Assembly (NCBI RefSeq): GCF_000331735.1
Contig: NC_020126.1
Span: 10,187,501 to 10,251,500, forward strand
Direction of reading: 5' to 3'
DNA length: 64,000 nt
DNA from: Myxococcus stipitatus DSM 14675
Lineage (GTDB): Bacteria; Myxococcota; Myxococcia; Myxococcales; Myxococcaceae
Of the stretch, positions 35,172 through 43,366 are shown piece after piece. The notes beneath the pieces were generated by a model, which ran no database searches, was not told where the DNA came from, and saw only the letters and a program-made list of their open reading frames with translations. Each line of letters starts with the position of its first letter. Within the stretch, counting starts at the first letter, position 1. A program made the position numbers and the translations under genes.

Positions 35172-35543
35172 TCAGCGGCGCAACAATCCCAGGGCCCCCT
35201 GGACCACCTGCGTCACGGAGCGGAGCTCCCCCGGCCCCAGCGCCCGCAGGACGCGCACCAGGCGGCGCAGGCCGGGAGGGTCCTCCGCCCGAGGCACCAC
35301 CGCGGGGGCCACCTCCCGGGGCGGCGGCTCCCCCAGCCCCAGCAGCACGTTGGCGTCGATGCCCAACACCTGACACAGCCGCCGCAGCGTGGTGACGCTG
35401 GGCAACACCCGGCCCCGCTCCATGCGGCTGTAGACGTCCATCGCGATGCCCACGCGCTCGGCCACGTCCGCCTGGGTCAACCCCAGCCGAGACCGCGCCT
35501 CCCTCGCCGCCTTGCCCACGGTGCTGGCCAATTCCTCATTCAT
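35172..35543 (-). CDS. XRE-type HTH regulator, tandem paralogue 2
   Basis: 123 residues. It has the same helix-turn-helix pattern as its downstream neighbour (ARSRLGLTQADVAERVGIAMDVYSRMERGRVLPSVTTLRRLCQVL) and the same C-terminal helix pattern (DPPGLRRLVRVLRALGPGELRSVTQVV). The gap between the two genes is 90 bp. The two could homo- or heterodimerise on the same operators. The 230 bp upstream, shared with the Ser/Thr kinase gene, contains ACATGT words at 35632-35637 and 35667-35672 that may be operator half-sites. Confidence 0.88.
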   Translation of the reverse strand: MNEELASTVGKAAREARSRLGLTQADVAERVGIAMDVYSRMERGRVLPSVTTLRRLCQVLGIDANVLLGLGEPPPREVAPAVVPRAEDPPGLRRLVRVLRALGPGELRSVTQVVQGALGLLRR

Positions 35544-35773
35544 CGTCGTCGAGCCTCTTCACGGTCTCCCTGCCACGTCCCCCGACCGGTTGCCTACCCC
35601 ACGAGGCACGAGACTACCCCAAATGATGGCAGACATGTTAAGGACCTCGTGGGTTGAGTATCCATGACATGTGTGGACATTCGCGCTGAAGCGCCCGTCG
35701 GGCTTCAACCTTGAAGGTCCTTCGTCTCATCTCCCTCCTCTGGAGGGGTGGGGCGACCAGGGGAGGAGGGACG

Positions 35774-36967
35774 ATGAACGACCTTGATGCGATGCACCCT
35801 TTGTTGCTCCAGCCCTCGGAGGAGCTGGGAGCGCTGCGCATCATCCGGAGGCTGGCGACCGGTGGTTACGGCACCATCTTCCTGGCGGAGACCGAGACGC
35901 GCGGCACGGTGGCGCTGAAGTTCGCGCTGGAGGGCCCCTCCGAGAATGACGATGGCCGGGTGGATGCCCGCACGCGCCGGGAGGCCGGGCTGCTGCTCCA
36001 CCTGGCCCACCCCAATGTCGTGGAGCTGCTGGGCTACCGCCGCTGGCCCGACGCGCACCACGGCTACCTCTACCTCATCATGGACTACGTGGAGGGCCCC
36101 ACCCTGTCCCAGTGGGCCATCACGCCGCAGGCCACCCCGCGCCGGGCCACGGAGGTGTTCGCCTCGCTGGCCCTCACGCTGGACGCCATCCACCGCGCGG
36201 GCGTGGTCCATCGCGACCTCAAGGGGACCAACATCATCGTCCGGGCCTCGGACGGGCAGCCGGTGCTGGTGGACTTCGGTTCGGGGGACCACGCGTGCGC
36301 GCCGGCCCTCACGGAGGATCGCCTTCCTCCGGGGACGCCCAGCTACCGGAGCCCGGAGGCGCTGCGCTTCTGGCTGGGGACGCGCACGCCGGGCTCGCGC
36401 TACCGCTTCGTGCCCACCGATGACCTGTATTCGCTGGGGCTCGCCTTCCACGAGGTGCTCACGGGCACCCTGCCCTACCCCACCCACCTGCCGCCTTCCG
36501 CGCTGCTGGCCACCATCGAGTCCGCCCAGCTCAAGCCCCCGTCCGCCCTCAACCCCCACGTCCCTCCCGCGCTGGATGGCATCGTGCTGCGCCTGCTCAG
36601 CAAGTTCGCCGCGGGCCGTCACCCCAACGGGGCGGAGCTGTGCGAGGCGCTCACCCTGGCGCTGCGCCAGGCGGATGAGCGCTGGGACGTCCCCCTGTTT
36701 CCACCCCGCCCCCTCCACGAGGCCGTCACCGAGGAGGACGAGTCCCTCTTCGACGGCGACGAGGACGGACGCGAGATGCGCCAGTGGATGCGCTGGCCGG
36801 ACCAGCCGGGCTCGGTGGTGGAGCCGGACGCGGGCCCGGCGGTGACACCCTCCACCCAGCCCGCACCGGTTCCACCGCACACCCTGGCCGCGTGGGTGTC
36901 CTGGCTGCGCCGGCGGCTGGACGTGCTGCGCGCCGCGCTCCGGGGCTGGAAGAAGCCTCGGGAGTAG
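35774..36967 (+). CDS. Eukaryotic-like Ser/Thr protein kinase, active type
   Basis: 397 residues. Kinase domain about 20-290: glycine loop LATGGYGTIFLAE, catalytic Lys in VALKF, alpha-C Glu in RREAGLL, HRDLKGTNI catalytic loop, VDFGSG (DFG) and the activation-segment end GTPSYRSPEALRF. All catalytic residues are present. The C-terminal part is acidic and then basic (LRRRLDVLRAALRGWKK), with no membrane segment, so it is a soluble kinase. Its substrate is unknown. The ATG has GGAGGAGGG upstream, a strong site. It lies 141 bp before the second kinase-like gene, which may be a partner. Confidence 0.92.
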   Translation: MNDLDAMHPLLLQPSEELGALRIIRRLATGGYGTIFLAETETRGTVALKFALEGPSENDDGRVDARTRREAGLLLHLAHPNVVELLGYRRWPDAHHGYLYLIMDYVEGPTLSQWAITPQATPRRATEVFASLALTLDAIHRAGVVHRDLKGTNIIVRASDGQPVLVDFGSGDHACAPALTEDRLPPGTPSYRSPEALRFWLGTRTPGSRYRFVPTDDLYSLGLAFHEVLTGTLPYPTHLPPSALLATIESAQLKPPSALNPHVPPALDGIVLRLLSKFAAGRHPNGAELCEALTLALRQADERWDVPLFPPRPLHEAVTEEDESLFDGDEDGREMRQWMRWPDQPGSVVEPDAGPAVTPSTQPAPVPPHTLAAWVSWLRRRLDVLRAALRGWKKPRE

Positions 36968-37108
36968 CCCCGGGCCGCGGCCTTCCCCCCTCAACCCCAG
37001 AAGTCCATTCACTGACACTCAATCTCTGACATTCCAACCGCCTTGCCTTTCGTGTTACCTCAGGCATCCACCCACCCTCACCCAACATCCCAGGTTCTAA
37101 AACAGACC

Positions 37109-38443
37109 ATGACGACGCCCGATACGACGACGGAGGATCCCCCCGGAGGGCAGCGACGGCCCCGGGTGCTGTTCAACGTGGGCGGCACGGTGTTCGAGTT
37201 CGTCCGCAAGCTGGAGGTCCGCTCCACCGGAGAGCTGCTGATGCTGGTGCGGCGGCGCTACCGCGACGGCCAGAGCGGCCTGGTGGTGGTGAAGCGGCTG
37301 CGCAGCCCCGCCACCTTCGTGGAGCGGCGCAGGCTGGTGGAGGAGGTCAGCCTGACGTTCCGCCTCAAGCACCCCAACATCGCGCAGGTGCACCAGATCA
37401 AGCTGTACCGAGGCTCTCCCCACGTGGTGATGGAGTACGTGGAGGGGCGCTCCCTGGACACGCTGCTCAACCTGGCGGCGATGCGGCGCAGGCCCATGAC
37501 GGCCTCGCTGGCCGCGTTCGTGACGGCGGAGGTGGCGGAGGCGCTCCACCATGCCCACGGCATGGTGGATGACTGGAACCGGCCGCTGGGCATCGTCCAC
37601 CGCGACGTGAGCCCTCGGAACATCCGCGTGGGGACCCACGGCGACGTGAAGCTGACGAACTTCACCGCCGCCTCGTCGCGGATGCCGGGGCGCGAGCTGA
37701 CCAGCCGCCCGCTGGTGAAGGGCGACGTCGCGTATGCGTCGCCGGAGATGATGCTGCGCGAGCCGGTGGATGCGCGCTCCGACATCTTCTCCCTGGGGCT
37801 GGTGCTGCTGGAGCTCCTCACCGGGCGGCACCCGCTGTCGCTGGAGGAGTCGGAGCCCCCGCCCCTCCCGGAGGGCCTGACGCTGGAGGCCCAGGGGCCC
37901 ACCTGGATGCCCGTGGAGGAGGTGGCGGCGCGGATGCTGAGCCTGACGCCCGAGCAGGTGGCTCGGCTGGTCGCGGGCATCCCGGAGGGGCTGGCGGCGG
38001 TGGTGCGGCGAGCGCTGCGTCGCGACCCCGCCGAGCGGTTCCAGTCCGCCGAGGAGATGGGCTCCGTGCTGCGAGGCTGGCTGCGCGTCCAGGCCCCCAG
38101 CGGCCACGGGCGGCACGAGACGGCCGAGGAGGTGGCCCGCGTGGCCGTGGAGGCCACCCTGCGCCGCAACCAGGCGGAGCTGCTCGAAGGGGGCCTGCAC
38201 CCCGAGGGCCTCACGGCGGAGGAGGCGTCCGTGTCGCTGGAGCCGGGGGCGCCCCCGTCCCCGGAGGCTCCGCCGGACACCGCGGACGCGCTGGCGCGGG
38301 AGTCCGCCCGGGTGTTCGGCGTGCCGGGGCTGCGCGGGGTGACGCACTCGCGCGCGGGGGAGGACGGGCCTCGGAACACGGACGTGGAGGTGGAGGTGGA
38401 GGTGGAGCCCGAGGAGGACCCGGAGGACCCCTCCGAAATCTAG
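37109..38443 (+). CDS. Ser/Thr kinase-like protein with altered DFG (probable pseudokinase)
   Basis: 444 residues. Kinase fold about 20-330: catalytic Lys in VVVKRL, alpha-C Glu in RLVEEVSLTF, HRDVSPRNIRV catalytic loop and VAYASPEMM at the activation-segment end are kept. The metal-binding DFG is replaced by NFT in VKLTNFTAAS, and the glycine loop reads KLEVRSTGELLM with no GxGxxG. It is therefore likely to bind but not transfer phosphate efficiently, or to be a scaffold. The C-terminal 110 residues are acidic and disordered, ending VEVEVEVEPEEDPEDP. No membrane segment. ATG 37109 chosen because MTTPDTTTEDP precedes the conserved part. Confidence 0.88.
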   Translation: MTTPDTTTEDPPGGQRRPRVLFNVGGTVFEFVRKLEVRSTGELLMLVRRRYRDGQSGLVVVKRLRSPATFVERRRLVEEVSLTFRLKHPNIAQVHQIKLYRGSPHVVMEYVEGRSLDTLLNLAAMRRRPMTASLAAFVTAEVAEALHHAHGMVDDWNRPLGIVHRDVSPRNIRVGTHGDVKLTNFTAASSRMPGRELTSRPLVKGDVAYASPEMMLREPVDARSDIFSLGLVLLELLTGRHPLSLEESEPPPLPEGLTLEAQGPTWMPVEEVAARMLSLTPEQVARLVAGIPEGLAAVVRRALRRDPAERFQSAEEMGSVLRGWLRVQAPSGHGRHETAEEVARVAVEATLRRNQAELLEGGLHPEGLTAEEASVSLEPGAPPSPEAPPDTADALARESARVFGVPGLRGVTHSRAGEDGPRNTDVEVEVEVEPEEDPEDPSEI

Positions 38444-38529
38444 GCCCGCTCGCCTGCCTTCCCATTTTCGGTGGCTGGGTTGCGGCGGGCATTCCCCGTC
38501 ACGACCGTAGTCAGGCGGAGGATTGCATC

Positions 38530-38814
38530 ATGGCGAAGGACCCGCGACGACAGCCCGCCCCCCAGCCCATCGAGGACTTCTACGGACGCTCCATCGCGCT
38601 CCAGGACGAGGAGCTCCCGGAGCCCCCCGAGGACGACGACGCGCCAGACACCCCCTGGCACGCGCATCCCATGAACCCCGCCGAGCGCACCCCTCGGGCG
38701 ATTCTCGACGACATCCCTGACGGAGATGGCCCGCGCAGCGACGCGGGCACCAATCCGCTCCCTGACCTGTACTGGACAGCGTTCCCCGGGGCCCTGGAGG
38801 AAGAGAAGGATTGA
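38530..38814 (+). CDS. Small acidic hypothetical protein
   Basis: 94 residues, strongly acidic and Pro-rich (EELPEPPEDDDAPDTPWHAHP, DDIPDGDGP), probably disordered. No family is recognised and there is no signal peptide. A good ribosome site (GGAGG nine bases upstream) and in-frame ATG support it as real. It follows the pseudokinase gene by 86 bp on the same strand and could be its small partner or substrate, though nothing in the sequence proves that. Confidence 0.65.
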   Translation: MAKDPRRQPAPQPIEDFYGRSIALQDEELPEPPEDDDAPDTPWHAHPMNPAERTPRAILDDIPDGDGPRSDAGTNPLPDLYWTAFPGALEEEKD

Positions 38815-39097
38815 GGGCCGCGGGGACCTTCCACGTCCCCTGGCTCGAGCCCGTCCGCGCGCCCTGGCGCCCTCGCGGACGGGCAACCTGGCGGCGTGTG
38901 AGCGGGCCTCCGGGCCCCGGGACTCGCCGCCATCCGCGCCGTCCCGCTGCTCGACCCGCCGTGTGACGTCTCATCCGTCGCGTGCGACCTCCGCGCGGAT
39001 GGACGGGCGCTGTTTTCAATCACTCACGCGGCCAATCGCATGTCAGCCCCCCTCTGTAGTGTGTGCTCATTCGCCAGCATCCAGGGGGAGGAACTCC

Positions 39098-39781
39098 ATG
39101 GCGGAAGTGCGTGAACTGCCGCGTGTGTCCGTGAACAAGCTGGGTGAGTACCTCATCGCCACCCCGGCTCGTCGCAAGCGCATCATCTACGACCAGAAGC
39201 ACCCACCCGAGCAGCAGTACCTGCGCTACCCCGAGGCGTCCCACGCGATTACCGACTTCCTGTGTCGCGACCTGGACCCGGCCATCCTCCGCGAGCACCA
39301 GCGGCGCTTCGCGTGCAGCGTGCCGCAGTCGGAGTTCGAGGCGCAGCGGCTGCATCTGTGCTCGGAGGCGCTGGAGCGCTTCGCGGACCTGGCGCCCTGG
39401 CTGGGGCTGGAGGACACCATCGTCAGCGCCGTGGGTGCGGAGCCTCCCGTGCTGGAGATGGCGGGGGTCACCATCAGCGTGCGTCCGGAGGTCGTCCTCC
39501 AGCGGATGGACCGGAACGGCAATCCGCGCGTGGGGTTGATGAAGCTCTACTTCTCCAAGCACCACCCGTTGGATGAGCGCTCCGGGCAGTACATCGGGAC
39601 GATGTTGCAGCGCTTCGCGGAGCAGCACTTGTGCCAGCTCGGTCCTTCGGACCACCGCATGGTGCAGGTGGTGGATGTGTTCGCGGGGACCATCTTCACG
39701 GCGCCGCGGGCTCACATCCGCCGGCTGAGCGACGTGGTGCTCGCGTGCGAGGAGATTGCGGAGCGGTGGGCGGTGCACTGA
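39098..39781 (+). CDS. Conserved hypothetical, possible PD-(D/E)XK-like fold
   Basis: 227 residues, soluble. The N-terminus RVSVNKLGEYLIATPARRKRIIYDQKHPP is followed by a central region where VTISVRPEVVL, then RVGLMKLYFSK, are spaced like the E...xxK strands of restriction-type nucleases. Downstream is a helix with QYIGTMLQRFAEQHL. The nuclease idea is speculative since no clear Asp precedes the strand. The frame is open far upstream but the ATG has GGGGGAGG eight bases before it. It lies between an acidic small protein and the CBS-pair gene, on the same strand. Not otherwise recognised. Confidence 0.6.
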   Translation: MAEVRELPRVSVNKLGEYLIATPARRKRIIYDQKHPPEQQYLRYPEASHAITDFLCRDLDPAILREHQRRFACSVPQSEFEAQRLHLCSEALERFADLAPWLGLEDTIVSAVGAEPPVLEMAGVTISVRPEVVLQRMDRNGNPRVGLMKLYFSKHHPLDERSGQYIGTMLQRFAEQHLCQLGPSDHRMVQVVDVFAGTIFTAPRAHIRRLSDVVLACEEIAERWAVH

Positions 39782-39929
39782 TTCAGGGGTGAAGCCAGAC
39801 GTGCGGTGGGTTGTCTGGCTGGTTTCGTGGCGGTGCGTGTTTCGTGGCGCGGGTTGAACCTGCCAGGCGTCCTGCCGGGCATGGCGGTGTGGGTTGGTGG
39901 TGGGCGAGGGCATCGCCAGCCTTGAGGGC

Positions 39930-40895
39930 ATGGCTCAGCGAAGCATGGACAGCGGTGGGGATGAGCGGCGCGGGGCCTTGCGGCCTGAGCTCGGCCTCGA
40001 GACGGTGCGGCCGGCCGACGCGGCGCCTCCTGGCTCGCGCGAGCGGGGTGAGTCGGATGTGTCGGGGTGGAATCCCGCGCGGGATGAGCTGTCGTCCGTG
40101 CGCGAGGGGCGGTTCCATCGTGCGGCGACGCTGCGCATGGCGCAGGTGCGCACGGACGTGGATGACCGCGACGTGGCTCGGAGCGATGCCGAGTGGGCCA
40201 CGGGCGGCGTCGGACGCGGCCCCTATGGGCGGGATGACCGGGATGACCGGTACGCCACGGGCATCGGTCCTCGGCGGAGCATGGGGGACCAGGACCACGA
40301 GCTGGCGCCTCAGCCGGCGGAGTATCGGGCGTGGGACCGCACGGGGTATGGCGGTGAGCGGCCGGTTCGAGGGGAGGGAGTGGCGGCTCGGGAGCTCCGG
40401 CCCGCGCAGTCTCGGGCGCCGTCTTCGGAGCGGAGCTGGCACCGGGAGCCGCTGACGGCGCGTGAGGTGATGACTCGCGAGGTCCGCACGGCGCGTCGGG
40501 ACAGCTCGCTGCGGGAGGTGGCTCGGCTGATGCGGGAAGAGGACCGAGGCATCATTCCCGTCGTCGATGAGCGCGGGCGGCTCGTGGGGCTCGTCACGGA
40601 CCGGGACCTCGCCTTGCGTGCCTTCGCGGGGGGACAGCCTCCCGAGCAGCTCCGGGTCTCGGATGTGATGACGGAGGATATCGACGCCGTCACGCTGGAT
40701 GAGCCGCTGCTCGCGGCCCTGGCGCTCATGACGCGCCGGCAGCTTCGCCGCATCCCGGTCATCGAGCACGATGACCGCCTCGTGGGGGTGCTGTCGTTGA
40801 GCGACATCGCGGAGCGTGCTGATACGGACGAGGAGCTTCAGCGCGCGCTGGCGCGCATCTCCTCTCGGCGCTCGTTCTGGACGCGACTGCGTTGA
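39930..40895 (+). CDS. CBS-pair domain protein with disordered N-terminus
   Basis: About 321 residues. Residues 1-185 are Arg/Asp/Gly-rich and probably disordered (GGDERRGALRPE, GRDDRDDRYATG). The C-terminal CBS pair spans about 190-310: TAREVMTREVRTARRDSSLREVARLM, RGIIPVVDERGRLVGLVTDRDLAL, then VSDVMTEDIDAVTLDEPLLAALALM and RRIPVIEHDDRLVGVLSLSDIA. CBS pairs sense adenine nucleotides or SAM. No other domain is present. The start is uncertain: ATG 39930 with GAGGG just upstream is chosen; TTG 39894 or ATG 39945 are possible. Confidence 0.85.
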   Translation: MAQRSMDSGGDERRGALRPELGLETVRPADAAPPGSRERGESDVSGWNPARDELSSVREGRFHRAATLRMAQVRTDVDDRDVARSDAEWATGGVGRGPYGRDDRDDRYATGIGPRRSMGDQDHELAPQPAEYRAWDRTGYGGERPVRGEGVAARELRPAQSRAPSSERSWHREPLTAREVMTREVRTARRDSSLREVARLMREEDRGIIPVVDERGRLVGLVTDRDLALRAFAGGQPPEQLRVSDVMTEDIDAVTLDEPLLAALALMTRRQLRRIPVIEHDDRLVGVLSLSDIAERADTDEELQRALARISSRRSFWTRLR

Positions 40896-41027
40896 GGGAG
40901 TGAGGGGCCGCGCCTCGGCGACCGCGGTGCTGCCGTCGCTCGCGCTGGAGGCGAGCGACGCTGCGTCACCCGGGAGCTGGCCAGCTGATATGTGCTGGCC
41001 CGCTCCACGGATGGGGTTGGGCGGGAC

Positions 41028-41059
41028 TCCCGCAGGTTCGTGAAAGTGAGCCTGCGGGA
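41028..41059. terminator. Hairpin between convergent CBS and Kelch genes
   Basis: TCCCGCAGG (41028-41036) and CCTGCGGGA (41051-41059), a 9 bp perfect stem with a 14-base loop, seven bases beyond the stop of the leftward Kelch gene. It could serve both convergent transcripts. There is no strong T-run on either side. Confidence 0.5.
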
Positions 41060-41065
41060 TTGAGT

Positions 41066-42409
41066 TCAGGGACGAGGTGGCGGGGGCATGTACAGCTCCA
41101 CCGCATTGAGCTCCGGATCTAGTTCGCTATTCCCCAGCCCACCCGTGACGAGCACATTGCCCGAGCGGAGCAACGTGGCCCGATGGAAGGCCCGCTTGTT
41201 GAGCATCGCGGCACCTGGAGGGCTCCAGCCAGCTCCCGGGCTATAGATTTGAACTACATCCAAGGAGTCCATGATTCCTTTCGTCCCCCCGGCCACCAGC
41301 ACATCCCCTGAGTCAAGAAGCGTCGCGGTATGGTGGGAACGAGGCACGTTCAATGTGCCCGCACTCGCCCAGTTCGACCCCAGGCTGTTCTCAGAGAGGA
41401 TATCCGTTTCGGCCCAGTAGACCGTCAACGCCGCGTTCACCGACCCAGCCACGAGTATCTCGCCATTGTTCAACCGGGTGACGGAGTGTCCAACGCGAGG
41501 AACCTGGGAGGTTGCGGCAATCGCTGTCCAGGATTTGGTGCTGTGTTGATACAAATCCGAGGTCGTCACCCCCGCGGACCCACCCACAGCCAACACCCGA
41601 TCACCGCTTATCTCCGTGGCAACAACCCTGTGACGCCCAGCTGGCAGAGTGCCCCGGGTGGACCACTTGTTCAATTCCGGGTCGTAGACCTCCACGGATT
41701 CGACGCTGGCGGTTTCAGCCGTTCCACCTCCGATGACCAGGACTTCGCCAGAGGCGGACAACCGCACCGCATCGTGGCCATAGCGCTCAGTGGATAGGGG
41801 CGCAGCCTCTGACCAAGAGCCACCGTTCGCGGGGTCATACAGCTCAACGCTCTTCAAAGGCTGCCCGCTCGCATTGTTCCCACCCACAATCAAGACCTTG
41901 CCATTTCCCAACAAGGTCGCGGTGTGCCGAGCCCGAGCAACTTTCAGATAGCCAGCACGGGTCCACAGGTTCAGAGCCGGGTCGAAGATTTCGGCACTCT
42001 GAATCACGGGCCCCGAAACGTTCAGGGACGAGCTCCCACCTACCACCAGGACCTTGCCGTCCTTCAAGCGGGTGGCCGTGTGAAAAGCTCGCGCATCCTT
42101 CATCGAGGCGCGTGGGTTCCAACCTAGATTCAGGGGGCCTAGATCCGGCGGGCCTGAATCAGGATCTTCAACACCACCTCCGTCCGGGTCCGGCTCCTGA
42201 CCTCCGTCCGGGTCCGGCTCCTGACCTCCGTCCGGCCGTGGGGTCTGACCCGCGTCACCCGCGTCACCCGCGTCCGCCGCCCCTTCCCTGCATCGCTCGG
42301 GGTTGTCCTTGCAAAACCCCTTCTTCGCCTCATCCACATCGAGGCACCCACCCAGCTGAAGCCCCACCACCGCCATCACCGCCATCACCGCTCGAATGCC
42401 CAGCTTCAC
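41066..42409 (-). CDS. Kelch-repeat lipoprotein
   Basis: 447 residues. The signal peptide ends in a lipobox (GLQLGGC). Then a Cys-containing FCKDNPERC stretch, an Asp/Gly/Pro-rich linker with repeated QEPDPDGG, and a Kelch-type beta-propeller: FHTATRLKDGKVLVVGG, RHTATLLGNGKVLIVGG, YGHDAVRLSASGEVLVIGG, HHTATLLDSGDVLVAGG and FHRATLLRSGNVLVTGG. It is an exposed or periplasmic propeller of the galactose oxidase-like fold without enzymatic residues that I can see. The start is GTG 42409 with GGGAGG upstream, overlapping the stop of the TPR-like gene by four bases. Its base composition is lower in G+C than the flanks. Confidence 0.85.
   Translation of the reverse strand: MKLGIRAVMAVMAVVGLQLGGCLDVDEAKKGFCKDNPERCREGAADAGDAGDAGQTPRPDGGQEPDPDGGQEPDPDGGGVEDPDSGPPDLGPLNLGWNPRASMKDARAFHTATRLKDGKVLVVGGSSSLNVSGPVIQSAEIFDPALNLWTRAGYLKVARARHTATLLGNGKVLIVGGNNASGQPLKSVELYDPANGGSWSEAAPLSTERYGHDAVRLSASGEVLVIGGGTAETASVESVEVYDPELNKWSTRGTLPAGRHRVVATEISGDRVLAVGGSAGVTTSDLYQHSTKSWTAIAATSQVPRVGHSVTRLNNGEILVAGSVNAALTVYWAETDILSENSLGSNWASAGTLNVPRSHHTATLLDSGDVLVAGGTKGIMDSLDVVQIYSPGAGWSPPGAAMLNKRAFHRATLLRSGNVLVTGGLGNSELDPELNAVELYMPPPPRP
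42181..42228. repeat. 24 bp tandem duplication in Kelch lipoprotein linker
   Basis: Two exact 24 bp units (CGTCCGGGTCCGGCTCCTGACCTC) and a partial third encode the repeated QEPDPDGG linker. In-frame, so likely a length-variable linker. A shorter 9 bp repeat (CGCGTCACC) follows near 42250. Confidence 0.8.
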
Positions 42410-43233
42410 GGCCACCTCCCGCTCACAAAGGCAGACGTTCCATCCGTCCCCACCGAGAGCATGGGAGGCTCCTCGGGCCCGCCCAGCAGATACATCCCCG
42501 CGGCCACCCCCAACCCCACCGCGCTCCCCACGAACAAGCCCACGCCCACCGACTGCATGGAGCGCGCGCGCCTGGCCACCGCCTCTGCCTCTTCCACCGA
42601 CGCGAGCTTCGAGGACGGCCCCAGCTTCCCCTTCTCGCTCGAGGCGAGGAGCCACATCACCCCGCCCCCCGCCGCCAACGCGCCCCCCGCGACGGCCGGA
42701 ATCCACGCCCTCTGCCGCATCGACTTCTCCACCACCGGTGGAGGAAGCGGCGGCGTCAGCGGATTCACGAGGTCCTTCTTCTCCGCCTGCTTCGGCTCAG
42801 GCGGAGGCGGGGGCTTCGGGTACTCCCCTCGTCGGGCCAGCTCCTTCTGGACCTTGGCGCGCACCTGCTCGAAGCGCTTCTTCAGCTTGGGCGACACATT
42901 CAAGGGCAGCTCAGCGTCCGGCTGCAGGAAGAGCGCGGACTTGAACGCCGCCTCCGCATCCTCCTGCCGCCCCTTGCTCAGCTCCGCCAGGACGACGCCC
43001 TCATACAGGGACACGGCCACGTCATCCTCGGGCCCCTGCGAGACCTTCTTCACACGGGCGATCTGCTCCAACGCACGCTCGTACGCGAGGTCATCAATCA
43101 ATCGGTGGATGGAGAGCAGGTAACGCCGCACATCGGCGGAGACCTCTGCCCTCACGCCCAGGGGCAATAACAGCACCCCCAGCAGCAACCCCACTCCCCA
43201 GGCATTCCTGCACTGGGAGAGTTTTTCGGTCAT
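42406..43233 (-). CDS. TPR-like secreted membrane protein
   Basis: 275 residues. A signal peptide (WGVGLLLGVLLLPLGVRA) precedes a helical TPR-like region (about 35-125; YERALEQIARVKKV, YEGVVLAELSKGRQEDAEAAFKSALFLQP). A Pro-rich linker leads to two hydrophobic helices, AWIPAVAGGALAAGGGVMWLLA and VGVGLFVGSAVGLGVAAGMYLLG, with a short C-terminal tail. This layout is common in myxobacteria. It overlaps the Kelch gene by four bases, so the two probably work together in the envelope. The start is placed at ATG 43233 (MTEKLSQC); ATG 43257 or 43248 are possible. Confidence 0.75.
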   Translation of the reverse strand: MTEKLSQCRNAWGVGLLLGVLLLPLGVRAEVSADVRRYLLSIHRLIDDLAYERALEQIARVKKVSQGPEDDVAVSLYEGVVLAELSKGRQEDAEAAFKSALFLQPDAELPLNVSPKLKKRFEQVRAKVQKELARRGEYPKPPPPPEPKQAEKKDLVNPLTPPLPPPVVEKSMRQRAWIPAVAGGALAAGGGVMWLLASSEKGKLGPSSKLASVEEAEAVARRARSMQSVGVGLFVGSAVGLGVAAGMYLLGGPEEPPMLSVGTDGTSAFVSGRWP

Positions 43234-43366
43234 TCCGGTAGTTGGCATGGATTCCATCTTTCTTGGAGATCCATGCTCGATTTCCGGGAGGCGTACAAGA
43301 GCCGCACCGTGTCCTCGACGCCAGTGAAAGCGTCAAGGACTCACATGCAGGGCCCGCAATCCCTGC

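Noticed and set aside
35628..35645. Sigma-54 promoter-like TGGCAGACATGTTAAGG
   Set aside because: The -12 element TTAA does not fit the needed GC dinucleotide (TTGC), so it does not meet the consensus.
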